Under the pieces are notes generated by a model. It did no database searches, was not told where the DNA came from, and saw only the letters and a program-made list of their open reading frames with translations. From positions 496,001 through 560,000 of the forward strand of contig BQMF02000007.1 of assembly GCA_027922465.2 (NCBI GenBank): a stretch of 64,000 nucleotides of DNA, in the 5' to 3' direction. Of this stretch, positions 1 to 10,906 are shown piece by piece. Each line of letters starts with the position of its first letter. Positions within the stretch are counted from its first letter, which is position 1. A program made the position numbers and the translations under genes. The stretch comes from Turritopsis dohrnii (taxonomy: Eukaryota; Cnidaria; Hydrozoa; Anthoathecata; Oceaniidae).

Positions 1-385
1 AGCTTTTCTGCAAGTTTATTTAGAAAAGTCGAGCCTTCTCTCGCAATCCCACCTGTCGCACCGAAAATCAAAGGCGTAAACGACCCTTTTTCTACCTCTT
101 GTATTCTAGCGTTATACGATCTTTTCTTCTGTTTTTCCATATCAGATAGAGTTGCACTCACAGGTTTGGTTTTGTAACTCGGAGCGATAAGGTCGGAAAC
201 CTTCACATCAAAAAATGCTCGTTGGTACTTTTGCCAAAATCCATTTGCGCTGATGTCAGCTCTTGCTTCACATGCCGTTATAGAAGATTTTGGTAGATCC
301 CGTGATTCTTTAGCTGCATCAATCAGACCCGGCTCAATTTTCACATCGTGACATACTTCATTCAAGACTTCATTCAACTTTCTTT
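1..385 (-). pseudogene. C-terminal fragment of REL-type non-LTR retrotransposon (cut by window edge)
   Basis: Read on the minus strand this is one open stretch of about 125 codons continuing past the left edge. It contains the pattern EARADISANGFW, then AFFDVKV, then FTPLIFGATGGI, the same order as in the copies at 5766-6259 and 9792-10334. The spaced aspartates (ARAD ... FDV) fit the PD-(D/E)xK restriction-like endonuclease seen at the C-terminus of R2-type elements; that assignment is inference. It is closer in sequence to the 5.8-kb copy than to the 9.8-kb copy. No reverse transcriptase part is visible, so it is a 5'-truncated remnant. Confidence 0.7.
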
Positions 386-413
386 ATTGACGTCCAACTT
401 TGCATGCAAGCCA

Positions 414-490
414 ACTACAATGGAACCTCCTTAAAGCGGACACTTACGGGACCAGAGATTTTGTCCGCTTTAGAGAGGTGTCCGCCTTGG
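414..490. repeat. pogo/Tigger-like MITE end with iterated GTCCGCTTT motif
   Basis: Begins with AATGGAACCTCCTTAAAGCG and repeats the word TGTCCGC(C/T)TT in both orientations. The same words recur at 8876-9080. AT-rich MITEs starting with (C)A(G/A)TGGAACCTC are usual for pogo/Tigger elements; the class is inferred from that resemblance only. No matching opposite end was found. Confidence 0.4.
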
Positions 491-622
491 AGAGGTAATT
501 TTGGCCAGAAACTCGGAAGAAATTCTACTCCTAAGTCGGAAACCCATTAGGCATGCTCAAATTACCTTTTGTTATTGCCCAGTTACATAAAAGGAAATTG
601 GATCTGAAAATAAACAATAAGA

Positions 623-660
623 CTAGCCGCCAAGGCGGCGTCGCTCGCCGCCCATGTCCA
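623..660 (-). mobile_element. Helitron 3' terminus (CTAG plus hairpin)
   Basis: On the minus strand the sequence reads GGCGGCG-loop-CGCCGCC, 11 nt of TTGGCGGCTAG, then host T. This is the classic Helitron 3' end: a GC hairpin about 11 nt before terminal CTRR, inserted before T. The same end occurs at 9202 and 30630. Sequence to the right (661 onward) does not resemble the other copies, so only the 3' terminus is shared. The 5' end was not found. Confidence 0.6.
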
Positions 661-1331
661 CCTGCTCTGTATCACTGTATCAATAAACGTCAAATTTCCT
701 TATAAACGGCTCGTACAACTTGTGTTCAACCAGAAGCAGATTCGAAGTCACAACCTCTGGTAAAACCAATCTTTTATCAGTGTAACAATACACTCAAAAC
801 GCAGAGAGAGAAAACTTCAACTTTTTATTAGCTTTTGTTTTAAAAAAGTTACGCGCTCTAACATGGGTGCTATCAAACGTAAGGGGGAAATCGTTTCTCT
901 TCTTAAAAAGATCACGCCGGAGGAGAGAAAAAAAGGCACGTGCTAAATGAATAAAGTGAATAAAAAAAAACGTTCGATCTGAAGCGCATAACAATTAAAA
1001 TAAGAAATTTAATTATTAAAAGAAAAGCAAAAAAATATTTCGTTTCATGATACTCTTTTTTTACCAATCGGTTTTTAAACATTTTGATTACTCGAAAAAA
1101 AAGTTTACCCGTCTCAGACAGTCAAGGATACGTTAGGATACACTGGCAAACCAAACATGCTGCCACGTTCTGCCACTGCTGCTTTTTGTCCAAAATGTTT
1201 AATCAGTTAGTTTCTTTGTATTTAGTTGATGTATTGTTTTCAAAGCCAAGTCAACGTGGAATATAAAACTAACAATAACTAGAAGCCTCGTGGCTTGAAC
1301 AATTTCCGCATCAGGCCTAGAGGAAATTGCT
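661..1331. other. AT-rich stretch without supported gene
   Basis: Only short frames with no recognisable motif. A small hairpin (AAGCC-ACGA-GGCTT next to CTAG on the minus strand) lies near 1272-1292. Confidence 0.5.
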
Positions 1332-1334
1332 TTA

Positions 1335-1748
1335 GGGGCTGTTCATATGGAGGTGAGCTGGCCCGGTTAACCGGGCTGGCTCACTTGAATGAGATAAAAT
1401 TCACCCCGCGTTCATATGGCTTTTCTCATCCCACTTAACCGGGCTGGAGAATGTTGTTTACATCACGTGACTAATAAGAGTATTGTTTTTTTATTATTCG
1501 AATTTTGACGCGTGCGCACTTGTCAAAAATCTATCCCACCAAAGCGGGCTGGTGTGTTCATATGAACAAATTTCATCTCACTTGGGTGAGATCCCGGTCA
1601 AATGAAATGAGATCTCACTTAAGTGAGCCAGCCCGCTTTTCATATGAACACAATTTATTTTTATAAAGATTTCTTAATAACAGTGAGATCTCTGCTAAGT
1701 GAGCTAGCCCGGCTAACCGGGCCAGCTCACCTCCATATGAACAGCCCC
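1335..1748. mobile_element. TTA-flanked foldback MITE (PIF/Harbinger-like)
   Basis: Terminal inverted repeats start GGGGCTGTTCATATGGAGGT and extend about 60 bp, ending CAGCCCC at 1748. Both sides carry TTA (1332-1334 and 1749-1751), the 3-bp duplication usual for PIF/Harbinger. The interior repeats short palindromes around (T)TAACCGGGC and TGAGATC in both orientations. No coding capacity. The element at 28096-28486 shares the GGGGCTG terminus, the TTA duplication and the internal AACCGGG words but has different intervening sequence. Confidence 0.8.
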
Positions 1749-1751
1749 TTA

Positions 1752-2530
1752 GGCTAACTTTCAAGATATCTGAATGACTATTCATTCTTTTCTTGCTGTT
1801 TATATGAAAACAGCTCTATCACAATTCGTAAAATATGAGTTACGGTTCACATGGAAAATAAAATGATATTCGATAGAAGTGAACCAAAATCATTTGAAAA
1901 AAAGGCTGCATGGGATTAAAGACTTTCACAACACTATTAAACTATTAAAGTTATACAAGCAAACTCGTTTAAAAACTGAAGACCTCGCCTATTTATGATC
2001 TGCAAGTAACTGCCGACTTTGATATCAGGACCTTACAATTGTTCTTCGTGCACACCTTCCAAATTTTGCCAGAAATGTGAAAAATTGTTCATAACTTGTA
2101 TTAATAAGAGCAGGAGAAACTTGGGCATTTCAAAGATTTTAATCCATGACATTTAACAGGATTACAAGAAGATAAAAATTATATTGCTTATACATAACTT
2201 AAATCAACATAACATACAATATGAAAATCTATTTCTACTAAACCAACCAGTGGCGGATCCAGAGGTAAGTCGCAACTTGTGTAGGAGAGTGTTAGCAATT
2301 CAAACATAAAAGAAAAAGGTTCAAATAATCCCATTGATAATATGAACTGAAGTCACAAATTATGTCAATGCGCTTCTCCACAAGTTGCAACTACACTCTA
2401 GATCCACCAGTCTCCATATTACCACTTCCATACAGTTTATAAATAACACCAATGTGCAAGAAAAGACAAATGACACAATGAAACTTTGTTAGGATCTGTA
2501 TGAAAATGTTCTTTTCAAACATGATATACC
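1752..2530. other. Non-coding AT-rich stretch
   Basis: No gene seen. 2253-2410 has two inverted fragments around 'GATCCAGAGGTAAGTCGCAACTTGTG' style words (GGATCCAGAG ... CTCTAGATCCACC), probably ends of a small degraded MITE. Confidence 0.4.
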
Positions 2531-2534
2531 TTAA

Positions 2535-3442
2535 AGGGATTTTTTTGCGTGGAGTAACTTTTGCGAGCCAAGGTCTGAGAGCGTTTTGCGTGGATTAATT
2601 TTTTGAGTCAGAACTTCTAAAGGAAAATGTTTGGATTTATATTTGCGAATGGGCACAAAGTGCAATGGGTGTACTTTATAATATAGCTAAAAGGGGAACT
2701 AAACTTGAAAATTTAATTTTTCAAAAATCTTTTTCTACTTAACCTGTCTGTTAATATAACTTAGAAAATCATAATTTTATAAGCGAAAGAACTTTTATTC
2801 TACATGAACGAGCTCTTGATATTTCTGCATAAAGCCGGTTTTTTTCAAGATCGCTGAAAAGTTTCGGATCTGGAGCCGAGAATTTATAATGACGTACAAA
2901 AGTTCAAAATTAATGTAGCGTATGTTATACAAGAAAAAGAAACATGTCTGAAAGTAGCAGTGATGAAAGTTTTAGTTACGAATTTTTATATACGAACAAC
3001 AAGTTAGTTCCGTAGAGCTTTGAGCCAACGGTATCTTCATCAGAAGATGAAGACAACGATAATTCTGAAACCAATCGTACTGAAAGCGATCGTACTGCTG
3101 AAAGCGATCGTACTGCTGAAAGCAATCGTACTGAGTATACAGAGTGGTGCCTTAGTCAAGATTGCAAATTAATGACTACAGAGGTAGAGAGTATTTGCAG
3201 TGAAAATCACCATTTCCATGCCTGCCACATTGCAAAACCAATGGGTGCTTGATAAGTACAAGGAAATAGTTAATATACGAAAGGTACACAGAGCCAAAAA
3301 ATGAGCAAATAAAATCATGAAATTTTGCGTGCATTTATTTTCACGAATCATTCATTTCTTGACGTTTTGCGTCAATTTATTTTTGCGAATTTGACTAAAA
3401 TTCGCAAAAGTCGCAAAACTTAATCCACGCAAAAAAATCCCC
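2535..3442 (+). mobile_element. TTAA-flanked DNA transposon with small Cys-motif ORF
   Basis: The ends are inverted repeats beginning (A/G)GGGATTTTTTTGCGTGGA, each flanked by TTAA (2531-2534, 3443-3446). A reading frame starts at ATG 2944 with MSESSSDES, has one stop near 3014, then continues through an acidic/Ser region and an 18-bp in-frame triplication (TESDRTA) to a motif W-C-x4-C-x2-M-x-T-E-x-E-S-x-C at about 3142-3200, ending at 3252. That motif recalls the cysteine region of the P2X7 C-terminal 'ballast' and of many cnidarian/sponge transposon-linked proteins. A second element of this type lies at 52726-54044. TTAA duplications occur in piggyBac and Kolobok; Kolobok is my guess. No transposase core is present, so it is non-autonomous. 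Confidence 0.7.
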
Positions 3443-3446
3443 TTAA

Positions 3447-4525
3447 GGTATTGTGTCCTAGAACATATTACACTCCAAATTTTCACAAGGCTTTAGTGAT
3501 CTCATTGTATGTATATAATTGGTTGGATTCGAATCATCATCCAAAGTTTGTTTTCCTGACATATATCCAAACTAAATCATTGTGCCTCCAATGAGCGGTT
3601 TGCAGGATTATTTTGAACAATGTAATCTTAAAATCTTTTAAATGTGAATTTAAAGCTAATCGGTTCCACACAGTGATAACTTGACCGACCATTGTACAGT
3701 GATGAATAATTTGATACAGTCTGGAAGTCCCCAAATTAGCTACTCTCTTCTTTATTGTATTACTGCTTTTCAATTCACTATGACGTTTCAGAGCCAAAAA
3801 ACAGTTTTATAAGACACATCGTTCACCAATATCTTGCACATGTTTATACTTGCAGTATATGTTTAGATCAATTCATTCACAACACAAGTGATTTGTGCTG
3901 CTATGACAATGTCATTTGTTTTTGTGGTTTTTTTCAATATCTTCAACTTTCAGTGTAATATTTATTAAATGAAATGAACATATTTCATGCATTTATTGAT
4001 AGGACGTATTCACCAGTAATTTTGATACAAGTTTTTTTCAAAGCAAAGTTTCGTTAACTATCAAACATTCACCTTCTTTTTCAAGAATCTTTTTCCAGAG
4101 TCAGCTAAATATCAATATTTCCTCCATAAGGAACGTTCTCATGATTATATTTCGATTGCAATAGTAGATAAAGTCTTAAAATTCTTCTTCAAAGCTCCTT
4201 CTAAATAATCTATACAACTTCCTCAAAACATAAACCAAATAGGTTCGAGAACGTTTCACGTGCTCGGTGTGCATATTTTACTGACTTTTTAAAGAAGTTT
4301 TAAAGAATAACTGAATTGGGACGTTTTCAACATAAAACGGCTAAAATAACTTCTAAAAGCATTCCAAAAGTATAAAAAAGTTAACATTTTTATGAATTAA
4401 TATTGAGAGTGGCCTTTTAGTTTTATATTTTGCATAGAGTTTTGGGTCTTTCATTAACTATTCTGAATAAACAAACAATCCGAAATCCGAACGGACTTTC
4501 CGAAAACGGCAAAAAACTGTTACAC
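3447..4525. other. Non-coding stretch
   Basis: Short frames only; nothing recognised. Confidence 0.5.
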
Positions 4526-4552
4526 AGATAGATAGATAGATAGATAGATAGA
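4526..4552. repeat. (GATA)n microsatellite
   Basis: About seven uninterrupted GATA units. Confidence 0.9.
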
Positions 4553-4559
4553 ATGTGTA

Positions 4560-4600
4560 AACCAAACAATTTCCTACGCTTAAAAGCGCGGAAATTGAAT
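4560..4600. repeat. Small hairpin repeat shared with 43871-43916
   Basis: The segment GTAAACCAAACAATTTCCTA followed by CGC..GCGGAAATTG recurs at 43871-43916. The core AATTTCC(T)ACGC / GCGGAAATT folds on itself. Probably the end of an unnamed small element. Confidence 0.5.
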
Positions 4601-4649
4601 AATAAAAACGAAACGTTATTCCTATTAGTTCATCAGCCAAAAAAAGTCA

Positions 4650-4811
4650 CGCTCGATTGGGTTTGCAATGTATATGCTTCGAACTCACGTCGCACACATA
4701 AAAAGAAATAATTTCGCTCACAATTCAATCTACCATTTTGCGTGACTTACAAACAAACAAACAAACAAACAAACAGACAGACAGACAGAGAATCGGCTAT
4801 TAATATATAGA
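4650..4811 (-). mobile_element. Helitron 5'-end fragment
   Basis: The minus strand starts TCTATATATTAATAGCCGAT then CTCTGTCTGTCTG, as do the elements starting at 11884 and 30249. The leading TC and the TCTMTAYTA-like start match Helitron 5' termini. The CA(G/A)A microsatellite at 4751-4790 belongs to the element. The hairpin/CTAG 3' end is missing. Confidence 0.6.
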
Positions 4812-5765
4812 AGATACTTATGTGTTACAGAAGAAAAGAATGAACACGTCAAATATGACGTTGCTGTATTAAATAATGATGGTAGGGGTATGTTCATGTG
4901 TCAAATAATAACAATAATAATAATAACAATAATAATGGTATATTTCAATCTCCAAAATTTACATTTGGCTCTTCAGCTGAAAATATTATATAGTATATAT
5001 GTGCAAAGTCTAGAAAAATATTTATATTTATAAAAATATTATGTATAATAGTGAGATGCTCTGACCGGCTACGCTAGCAAAGTAGAATTGGTAAGTAGAG
5101 TGTTAGTAATTAGATATCTAGAAGATTGACTCAGAATTGGGACGATAACTAGTCCCTGCGACTAGAAGTAATAAAAAAAACCTATGCAGCCATACGAAGA
5201 TAAACCGGTTATGCAAGGCCTGTTTGTCATTTTCAATATTTTAAGGTGAAAATGAAATAAATAATTAACTTGACTTAAAAAAAATAACATGATACTGGTA
5301 GACCACCAATGGAATAGATGACGAGATATGAACTAGGTTGGATTTGCAACCATTACATTTAAACGGTGAAAAACTTACAAATATATTTGAACAAATGAGG
5401 CTAAGCCCGACTCTTACCCTCACTAACCCAGACACGTTTCTCAAGATTTACACCATGAAGTCTGATGGTTGCAATTTGTCCTGTTACACGTTCATTCTCT
5501 CTAGTGAGGGAAATCTAGTGCAACTGACTTTCTTCCTTGAAACTCCCCAGGTTCTGAATAAGGTCGTACTCAAATAAGAAGCTAGTTTTACACCGTTAAT
5601 TGGTCAGCGCGAAGCAGCTGATCTTTCATTAGCGTTTGTCCTTCCTTCTGTCCGTTATTCCAGAATTTTTGTCCACAGTTCTAGCCTGGATTCCTCATTG
5701 AGGCTGTTTACTAATCGTGGCTTAATTTAGGTTTTTCAGGTAATTTATAATTGCAGCTATTTTAT
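4812..5765. other. Stretch without supported gene
   Basis: A 79-codon open frame at 5338-5577 (plus, no ATG) has no recognised motif. It may be the eroded upstream part of the retroelement fragment that follows. An (AAT/AAC)n tract lies near 4906-4935. Confidence 0.4.
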
Positions 5766-6259
5766 CAGGGTGTGATTTGCCATCTCCATCCATCAAAGGA
5801 GCCGAAGCTAGAGCTGATGTTAGTGCAAATGGGTTTTGGCAACGGTATCAAAGAGCATTTTTCGACGTGAAGGTGTGTAACCTTATCGCTCCTAGCTACC
5901 GTAACAAATCGATTGTTTCTACTTTGTCAGCAATGGAAAAACAAAAAAAGCGCTGCTACAACCAGAGGATACAAGAAATTGACAAGGGTACGTTTACCCC
6001 TCTGATATTTGGTGCAACTGGTGGAATTGGCCGTGAATGCTCCATTTTCTTGAGTAAATTAGCGGAGAGACTTGCTAAGAAGCAAAAATGTCACAAAAGT
6101 GAGATCGTATCCGGTTTAAGACGCAAGATATCATTCGTTTTAATCAGATCAGTTGTGACCTGCCTGAGAGGTGAACGATCAAGTCGCTCCTTTACCCCAG
6201 ATCAAGCTACCATGAAAGATCAGAAATTGACGGATATCCTGACGAAAATTGAGAAGTGA
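5766..6259 (+). pseudogene. REL-type non-LTR retrotransposon, C-terminal nuclease-like fragment
   Basis: An open frame of about 160 codons ending in TGA at 6257-6259. It carries EARADVSANGFW, AFFDVKVCN, NQRIQEIDKGTFTPLIFG and GGIGRE, followed by a longer C-tail (LRRKISFVLIRSVV...LRGER) that is familiar from many animal retroelement proteins. It lacks the reverse transcriptase and the zinc finger upstream. A short separate piece at 6393-6480, following the same TTTTATCAGGGTG word as at 5761, reads like part of the zinc finger (CGFKLKH), so the copy is rearranged as well as truncated. Confidence 0.7.
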
Positions 6260-6492
6260 CTTTTTTTGATAAACTATCTGCCATAAGAATATATTGCCTA
6301 TTCTTATGCATGCGTGTTCATGTATCGACTCATCATATATTCTGTAAAATATATATTCGTTGAAAAAAAAATTATTTCGCAGAAAAAAATTTTATCAGGG
6401 TGAGTGCGGCTTCAAATTAAAACATGGGTTTAATGGTTTTAAGTCCGTCACACACAGATATCGTTTTGGAAATAAAAGCTAAAGGAAGGGTT

Positions 6493-7740
6493 ATTTTTCA
6501 CCAGAGAAGTAAAGGGATGGTAATATTATCAGCGTATACTATAATTCTTGAACCTGTTTGTATACTGTTCAGTTAGATTTTGTATTTTGTGTTATATTGG
6601 TCAGACCTGGAGATAGAGAGAGCTCTGCTGCCTCCAAAACGACCTCCTACATTCAATACATCGGATATGTGTTATTTTTTATGTATTCGTACAAATGTGT
6701 CCATCAATATAGTCGAGTTTTCAATGTTACTTTACCCTTTCTAAAATAAAAATTATAAAATGAGAAGTTTATCTAGTCATCCACACAAAAATAAACAGAC
6801 AACATCTTGAAGTTTATAAAGCATTTAAATACTCATGTAAGTGTAATGTAATGTAGTATTTATCAAGCAAAAGAACGAAATATATATGTTTATAAACTCT
6901 ACATCCCTTTTTCAACATTTTAATGAACAAAATACCCCTATGCGTAGTCATTTAAGCAGAAAAGCTCTTCACATATTTAAAAAGTCTTGTCATTTTTGTT
7001 TTCAATTTCGTCACGTATTTTTAAATTGTTTTTTACACTCTCTCTGCATGACCAGCAGTCTCTTTTGATTTTTTAATCTTTAAAATAATCTGCAGTTGTT
7101 TTTGCATGCTTTTTTTTCATTTTCAGTGAAGAAGGGCAAAAATTGTCTTGTCACTTTGAACTCTTTGTTATCGTTACGGTCTGCATGAAATTTACTTCAG
7201 AAGTATACTCTAAGCATTTTTAAGGAATTGGTTACTTCTTTTGATTTTAATACAAGCCTGTTTTATTCGCAATCCGATTTTATTAAATTCACTTCAAAGA
7301 TAATCCCATTTGTTTCATTGTAAAGACGTCCTTAGATATAGCATACATAAAACTGTACACAAAACTCAACGAGACATTGATAAGTGTTTGATATGCTTTG
7401 TATCTTTAATTTCTAGATAAACATTTTTTTAAATTAAGTTTTGTTACAATGACACTGGTACATGGACACAATTTTGAGAGCACACCTGTTTGGTTTTTAT
7501 CATTGAATGTCTTATTCCCACTATTACATCACTATTACTTCAGTTATCTCATGAATTCTTATTTTGACCTTCCTGGAACAAAAACGTGATTACTCCATTC
7601 TGCTTCACAGTCAAACATTTTTCAACTTTGGCGAAAGTGCTGACCTTCAGGCCTCTTGGCCTCTTGTTATGGTTCAAATGCCTCGTTGCTTGATTCCCGG
7701 CTTATTGTGTGCGTTATTTATTGACTTTAGGACACCCGTG
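6493..7740. other. Non-coding AT-rich stretch
   Basis: Only short frames; nothing recognised on either strand. Confidence 0.5.
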
Positions 7741-7772
7741 GTGGAGTAAAGTATTTAAAATACCCGTGGTTT

Positions 7773-7800
7773 CTCCTCCTCCTCCTCCTACTACTACTCC
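7773..7800. repeat. (CTC/CTA)n trinucleotide tract
   Basis: CTCCTCCTCC followed by TACTACTAC. It follows a segment TTTAAAATACCCGTGG. A very similar module occurs at 25031-25082, inside another element. Confidence 0.6.
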
Positions 7801-7850
7801 AAGTTATGAACGCTTTTGTGCAGCGTTTACATGACATCGTTGTCGAATTC

Positions 7851-8360
7851 GCAAATTTGGTCAAATTAGGACTTCCAGTTGACCAATCTTCATGAAATTT
7901 TGTACAAAGCACAATTGAAAGGTGCTGATTTCGAATTTGACAATGATTTTGCCAGGTTTGACTAAAATTGGGCAATTTAGGCCAAATTTGGACCAAATTT
8001 TGAAAGTTCTTCAATTTTCAAGAAATTTTGCACGGATCACAATTTAAAAGTGCTGATTTCAAATTTGACAATGATTTTGCCAGGTTTTACTAAAATTGGG
8101 CAATTTAGGCCAAATTTGGACCAAATTTAGAAAGTTCTTCAAATTTCAAAAAATTTTGTACAGATCACATTTGAAAGGTGCTGATTTCGAATTTGACAGT
8201 CACTTTGTCAGATTTGACCAGAAATGGGTAATTCGGGCCAAAGTTGGATCAAACTTAGAAAGTTCTGCAATATTCATAAAGATTTGTACAACGCACAATT
8301 AGAAGTTGCTGATTTTGAATTTGCCAGTCATTTTATTAGATTTGGACATAATTTGGCAAT
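7851..8360. repeat. Tandem array, four diverged ~128-bp units
   Basis: The marker TTTGACA(A/G)T(G/C)A(T/C)TTTG occurs near 7937, 8065, 8193 and 8320, a spacing of about 128 bp. Each unit also holds AAATT(T)TG(T/C)AC..A..CACA, GGTGCTGATTTC and GGCCAAATTTGGACC. The units are clearly related but diverged. Frames inside them are by-products of the repeat. Confidence 0.8.
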
Positions 8361-8423
8361 TCGGCAACGTTGTATTTTTGAGATATATGCATATATGCAT
8401 CGTTGTGTTACGTTCTGAAGTCT

Positions 8424-8446
8424 TCAAGCCAAGCGGCTTCTTGTAT
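8424..8446 (+). repeat. Hairpin CAAGCC-AAGC-GGCTT followed by CTTG
   Basis: Small perfect stem next to CTTGT. Similar 'hairpin plus CTTG/CTAG plus T' arrangements occur at 1272-1292 (minus strand) and at the ends of the duplicated segments at 15925-15944 and 16901-16921. They may be ends of Helitron-like elements; this is speculative. Confidence 0.35.
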
Positions 8447-8875
8447 CTATCTGGTATCAGCAGCACTTTAGACTAACGAGCTGTAAGTCGTAGCAGTATG
8501 TATAACCATCAGGCTAGTTTCAGTGGATTAATATTGATTTCTCTATCAGGTGAACGAGTGTGAATCTATGTACTTTCGATACACCAAACTGCAAATTCTA
8601 CCACAATAAGCTTCTCTTTCGGGAACTCCTAACACAATAAGCCTCTTTACCGGGAATCCAGATCTGTGTTTACTGAAAGGTACGTTAACCGGGGGGCTGG
8701 TTATGGGTTACAGCTACCATGTATGTTCCACGTTAGTGGCCAAGAAAAGGCTTTCACTTGGCTAACAAATAAAATAAACCTTATAATAAAAGAATAAGAA
8801 AATATTGTAAACAGATCTTCAGAAAAAAATAAAAAAGAAAAGAAATAAAATACTTGTCGAAATTTTTCCTCTGTG

Positions 8876-9080
8876 TCCGCTTTATAGAAGTACATTTTAA
8901 GGAGGATTGTTTTGCGGGACCTGGAAAAAATGTCCGCTTTAAGGAAGTGTCCGCTTTAAACTGTCCGCTTTGGAGAGGTTTCTTTATAAGAGTTTATTAA
9001 GGATTCGTCCGGGACAAAATTTGTCCGTCTAACAGAGGTGTCCGCTTTAGAGGATGTCCGCTTTAAGGAAGTTCGACTGT
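8876..9080. repeat. MITE end with iterated GTCCGCTTTA(A)
   Basis: Six or more copies of TGTCCGCTTT in direct orientation, ending TTAAGGAAGTTCGACTGTAT. This resembles the segment at 414-490 and pogo-type termini (CAGT(C/G)GAAC on the other strand). No left terminus recognised. Confidence 0.45.
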
Positions 9081-9791
9081 ATCGTAAAAAACAGTTGTAT
9101 CTAAAAGGTATATCGAAATGCTTTGATTTTATGACGGATACAATGATAGATAATGCTGGATAGGTTCCAGATGATCCTCTCCATGTTCTATTAATAATGA
9201 ACTAGCCGCCAAGGCGGCGTCGCTCGCCGCCCATGTTCAGCCTGGGTTGACTTTGCGAAAAATAAAATTAAGGAATTGGCAACCGAAAGTGTTCCCATGT
9301 TGTAGAGCTCGAAAAACTGATCAAAAAAATGTATGGGATTGTTCCGCTACGATCAACCGTTACAGATATATCATCGTTCAAAGATTTCGATGACGTCACA
9401 GACCCGTTTCCCAAAAAAAATTAGACCCAAATTTTTCGTCACCCCATTGCCTGTATCGCGGACCCCAAAAAACGTCAGTTATCCCTATTGGTTATCGAGA
9501 TTATTTTCCCTAAACGTCGCATTCGATTAGGGTCTCAACTTTTTTTTTTGTTTTTTTTTTTTTTGTTTTTTGTTTTTTTTTACAGAAATGACTTCTTCCC
9601 AATCACAGCATAAACAATACTATAGTAATAAATAGAAATAGATATAAAAAACGTTATGATTCAGAATTGTATTTGACATTCGGTGGTGATCAAATTGATG
9701 TCATCTTGTTCAGCAAACAGCCTTTTTGATTCTCTAGATCCTCTGAGACATAGCAGTTGGCATCTGAGAAGGCTAAAGTTTATTCTACATC

Positions 9792-10334
9792 TTATCCAGT
9801 TTTTAATAATGTGGACGGTTCGTTTCCTTTATCCGCAATCATTTCTGCCAGTCTGTTAAAAAAGGTGGAGCATTCTCGCGACATACCGCCAAAGCAAGTG
9901 AAGACTAGTGGTGTGAAGCTTCCTTGGTCAACACGGTTTACTCTTTGGTTGTAGCTTCTTTTCTTTGATAGTTCATTACTTTTGTGTGATGCAGTTAGAG
10001 ACTGGGTCAAGTAGCTTTTAGCTGTAGGGTTGAAAACCTGAACATCAAAGTACGCTACTTGCCCCTTAACCCAGAATCCACGTGCAGCAACATCGACACG
10101 AGCATCATTTGTTTGGATAGTTGACGGTGGTAAATCTTTACCAGTTAGTTCTTGTAATACTGGTTCTATTGAAACATCTTTACAGCATTCCGACAGTAAC
10201 TCTGCTGTGAAATCTCTAACCTCATTGTGACGAATCGATATAAAACCACCTTTATGACACGAAAGAGCGTGTTCCAGTTTAAAAGGAGCACCGCAAACAC
10301 AAGTAATGGTAATGGTAATGGTAATAAAATTCAT
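9792..10334 (-). pseudogene. Zinc-finger plus nuclease-like C-terminus of the retrotransposon
   Basis: A frame of 180 codons. It starts in the (TTACCA)n tract, then gives CVCGAPFKLEHALSC (Cys/His zinc-binding pattern), GGFISIRHNEVRD, a glutamate-bearing helix, NDARVDVAARGFW, YFDVQVFNPTAKSY and SFTPLVFTCFGGMSRE. Histidine/arginine and spaced aspartates fit the PD-(D/E)xK endonuclease of R2-type elements (inference from motif order). Stop near 9792, then about 250 bp of 3' untranslated sequence and the tail. Confidence 0.7.
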
Positions 10335-10906
10335 TTATATGAGTTGAAGGAAGACGCTTTAATTGTATGTTATAGCGAATATAAATACTGTCCCAAAATG
10401 ACTGTTTGTCTAACAAGAAACCATATTTTTTGATGGGCAATGTTGTAAACCAGTTTGATGCACCGATTTCCAAGCTGGCTTCAAGGGTTCTAATGCTAAC
10501 TTTGTCAGTTATCTTTGATTTTATTTCTCGCAGCAAGCCTTCATTCCTTTTCGATTTCTCTGTTTTTAAGGTATTGCGTTGCTTCTTTTGGTCAGTTTCC
10601 ACTGCTTCGTCGTATATTTCAACTTGATTTTTTACTTTTTCCACCATTAAACTTGTCACTGATCTCAAATTATGGTATTCAATTTCGCAACGTTCACATG
10701 GATTATATATAGCTAACCCACCATATTTCACGGGTAGCGAGAATAATTTTCTTTCTTCATCATTATTGCACACGGAACCGTTAAGAATTGCTTTCAGGAA
10801 ACTGCCTCTAATAGCATCCTCTAGAGGCTGCAAATCAGCGGAGATATCAGATATAGTTCTAAATAGGTACGTGAATTTATGTTGATAACCAAAAACAAAA
10901 GCTGTG

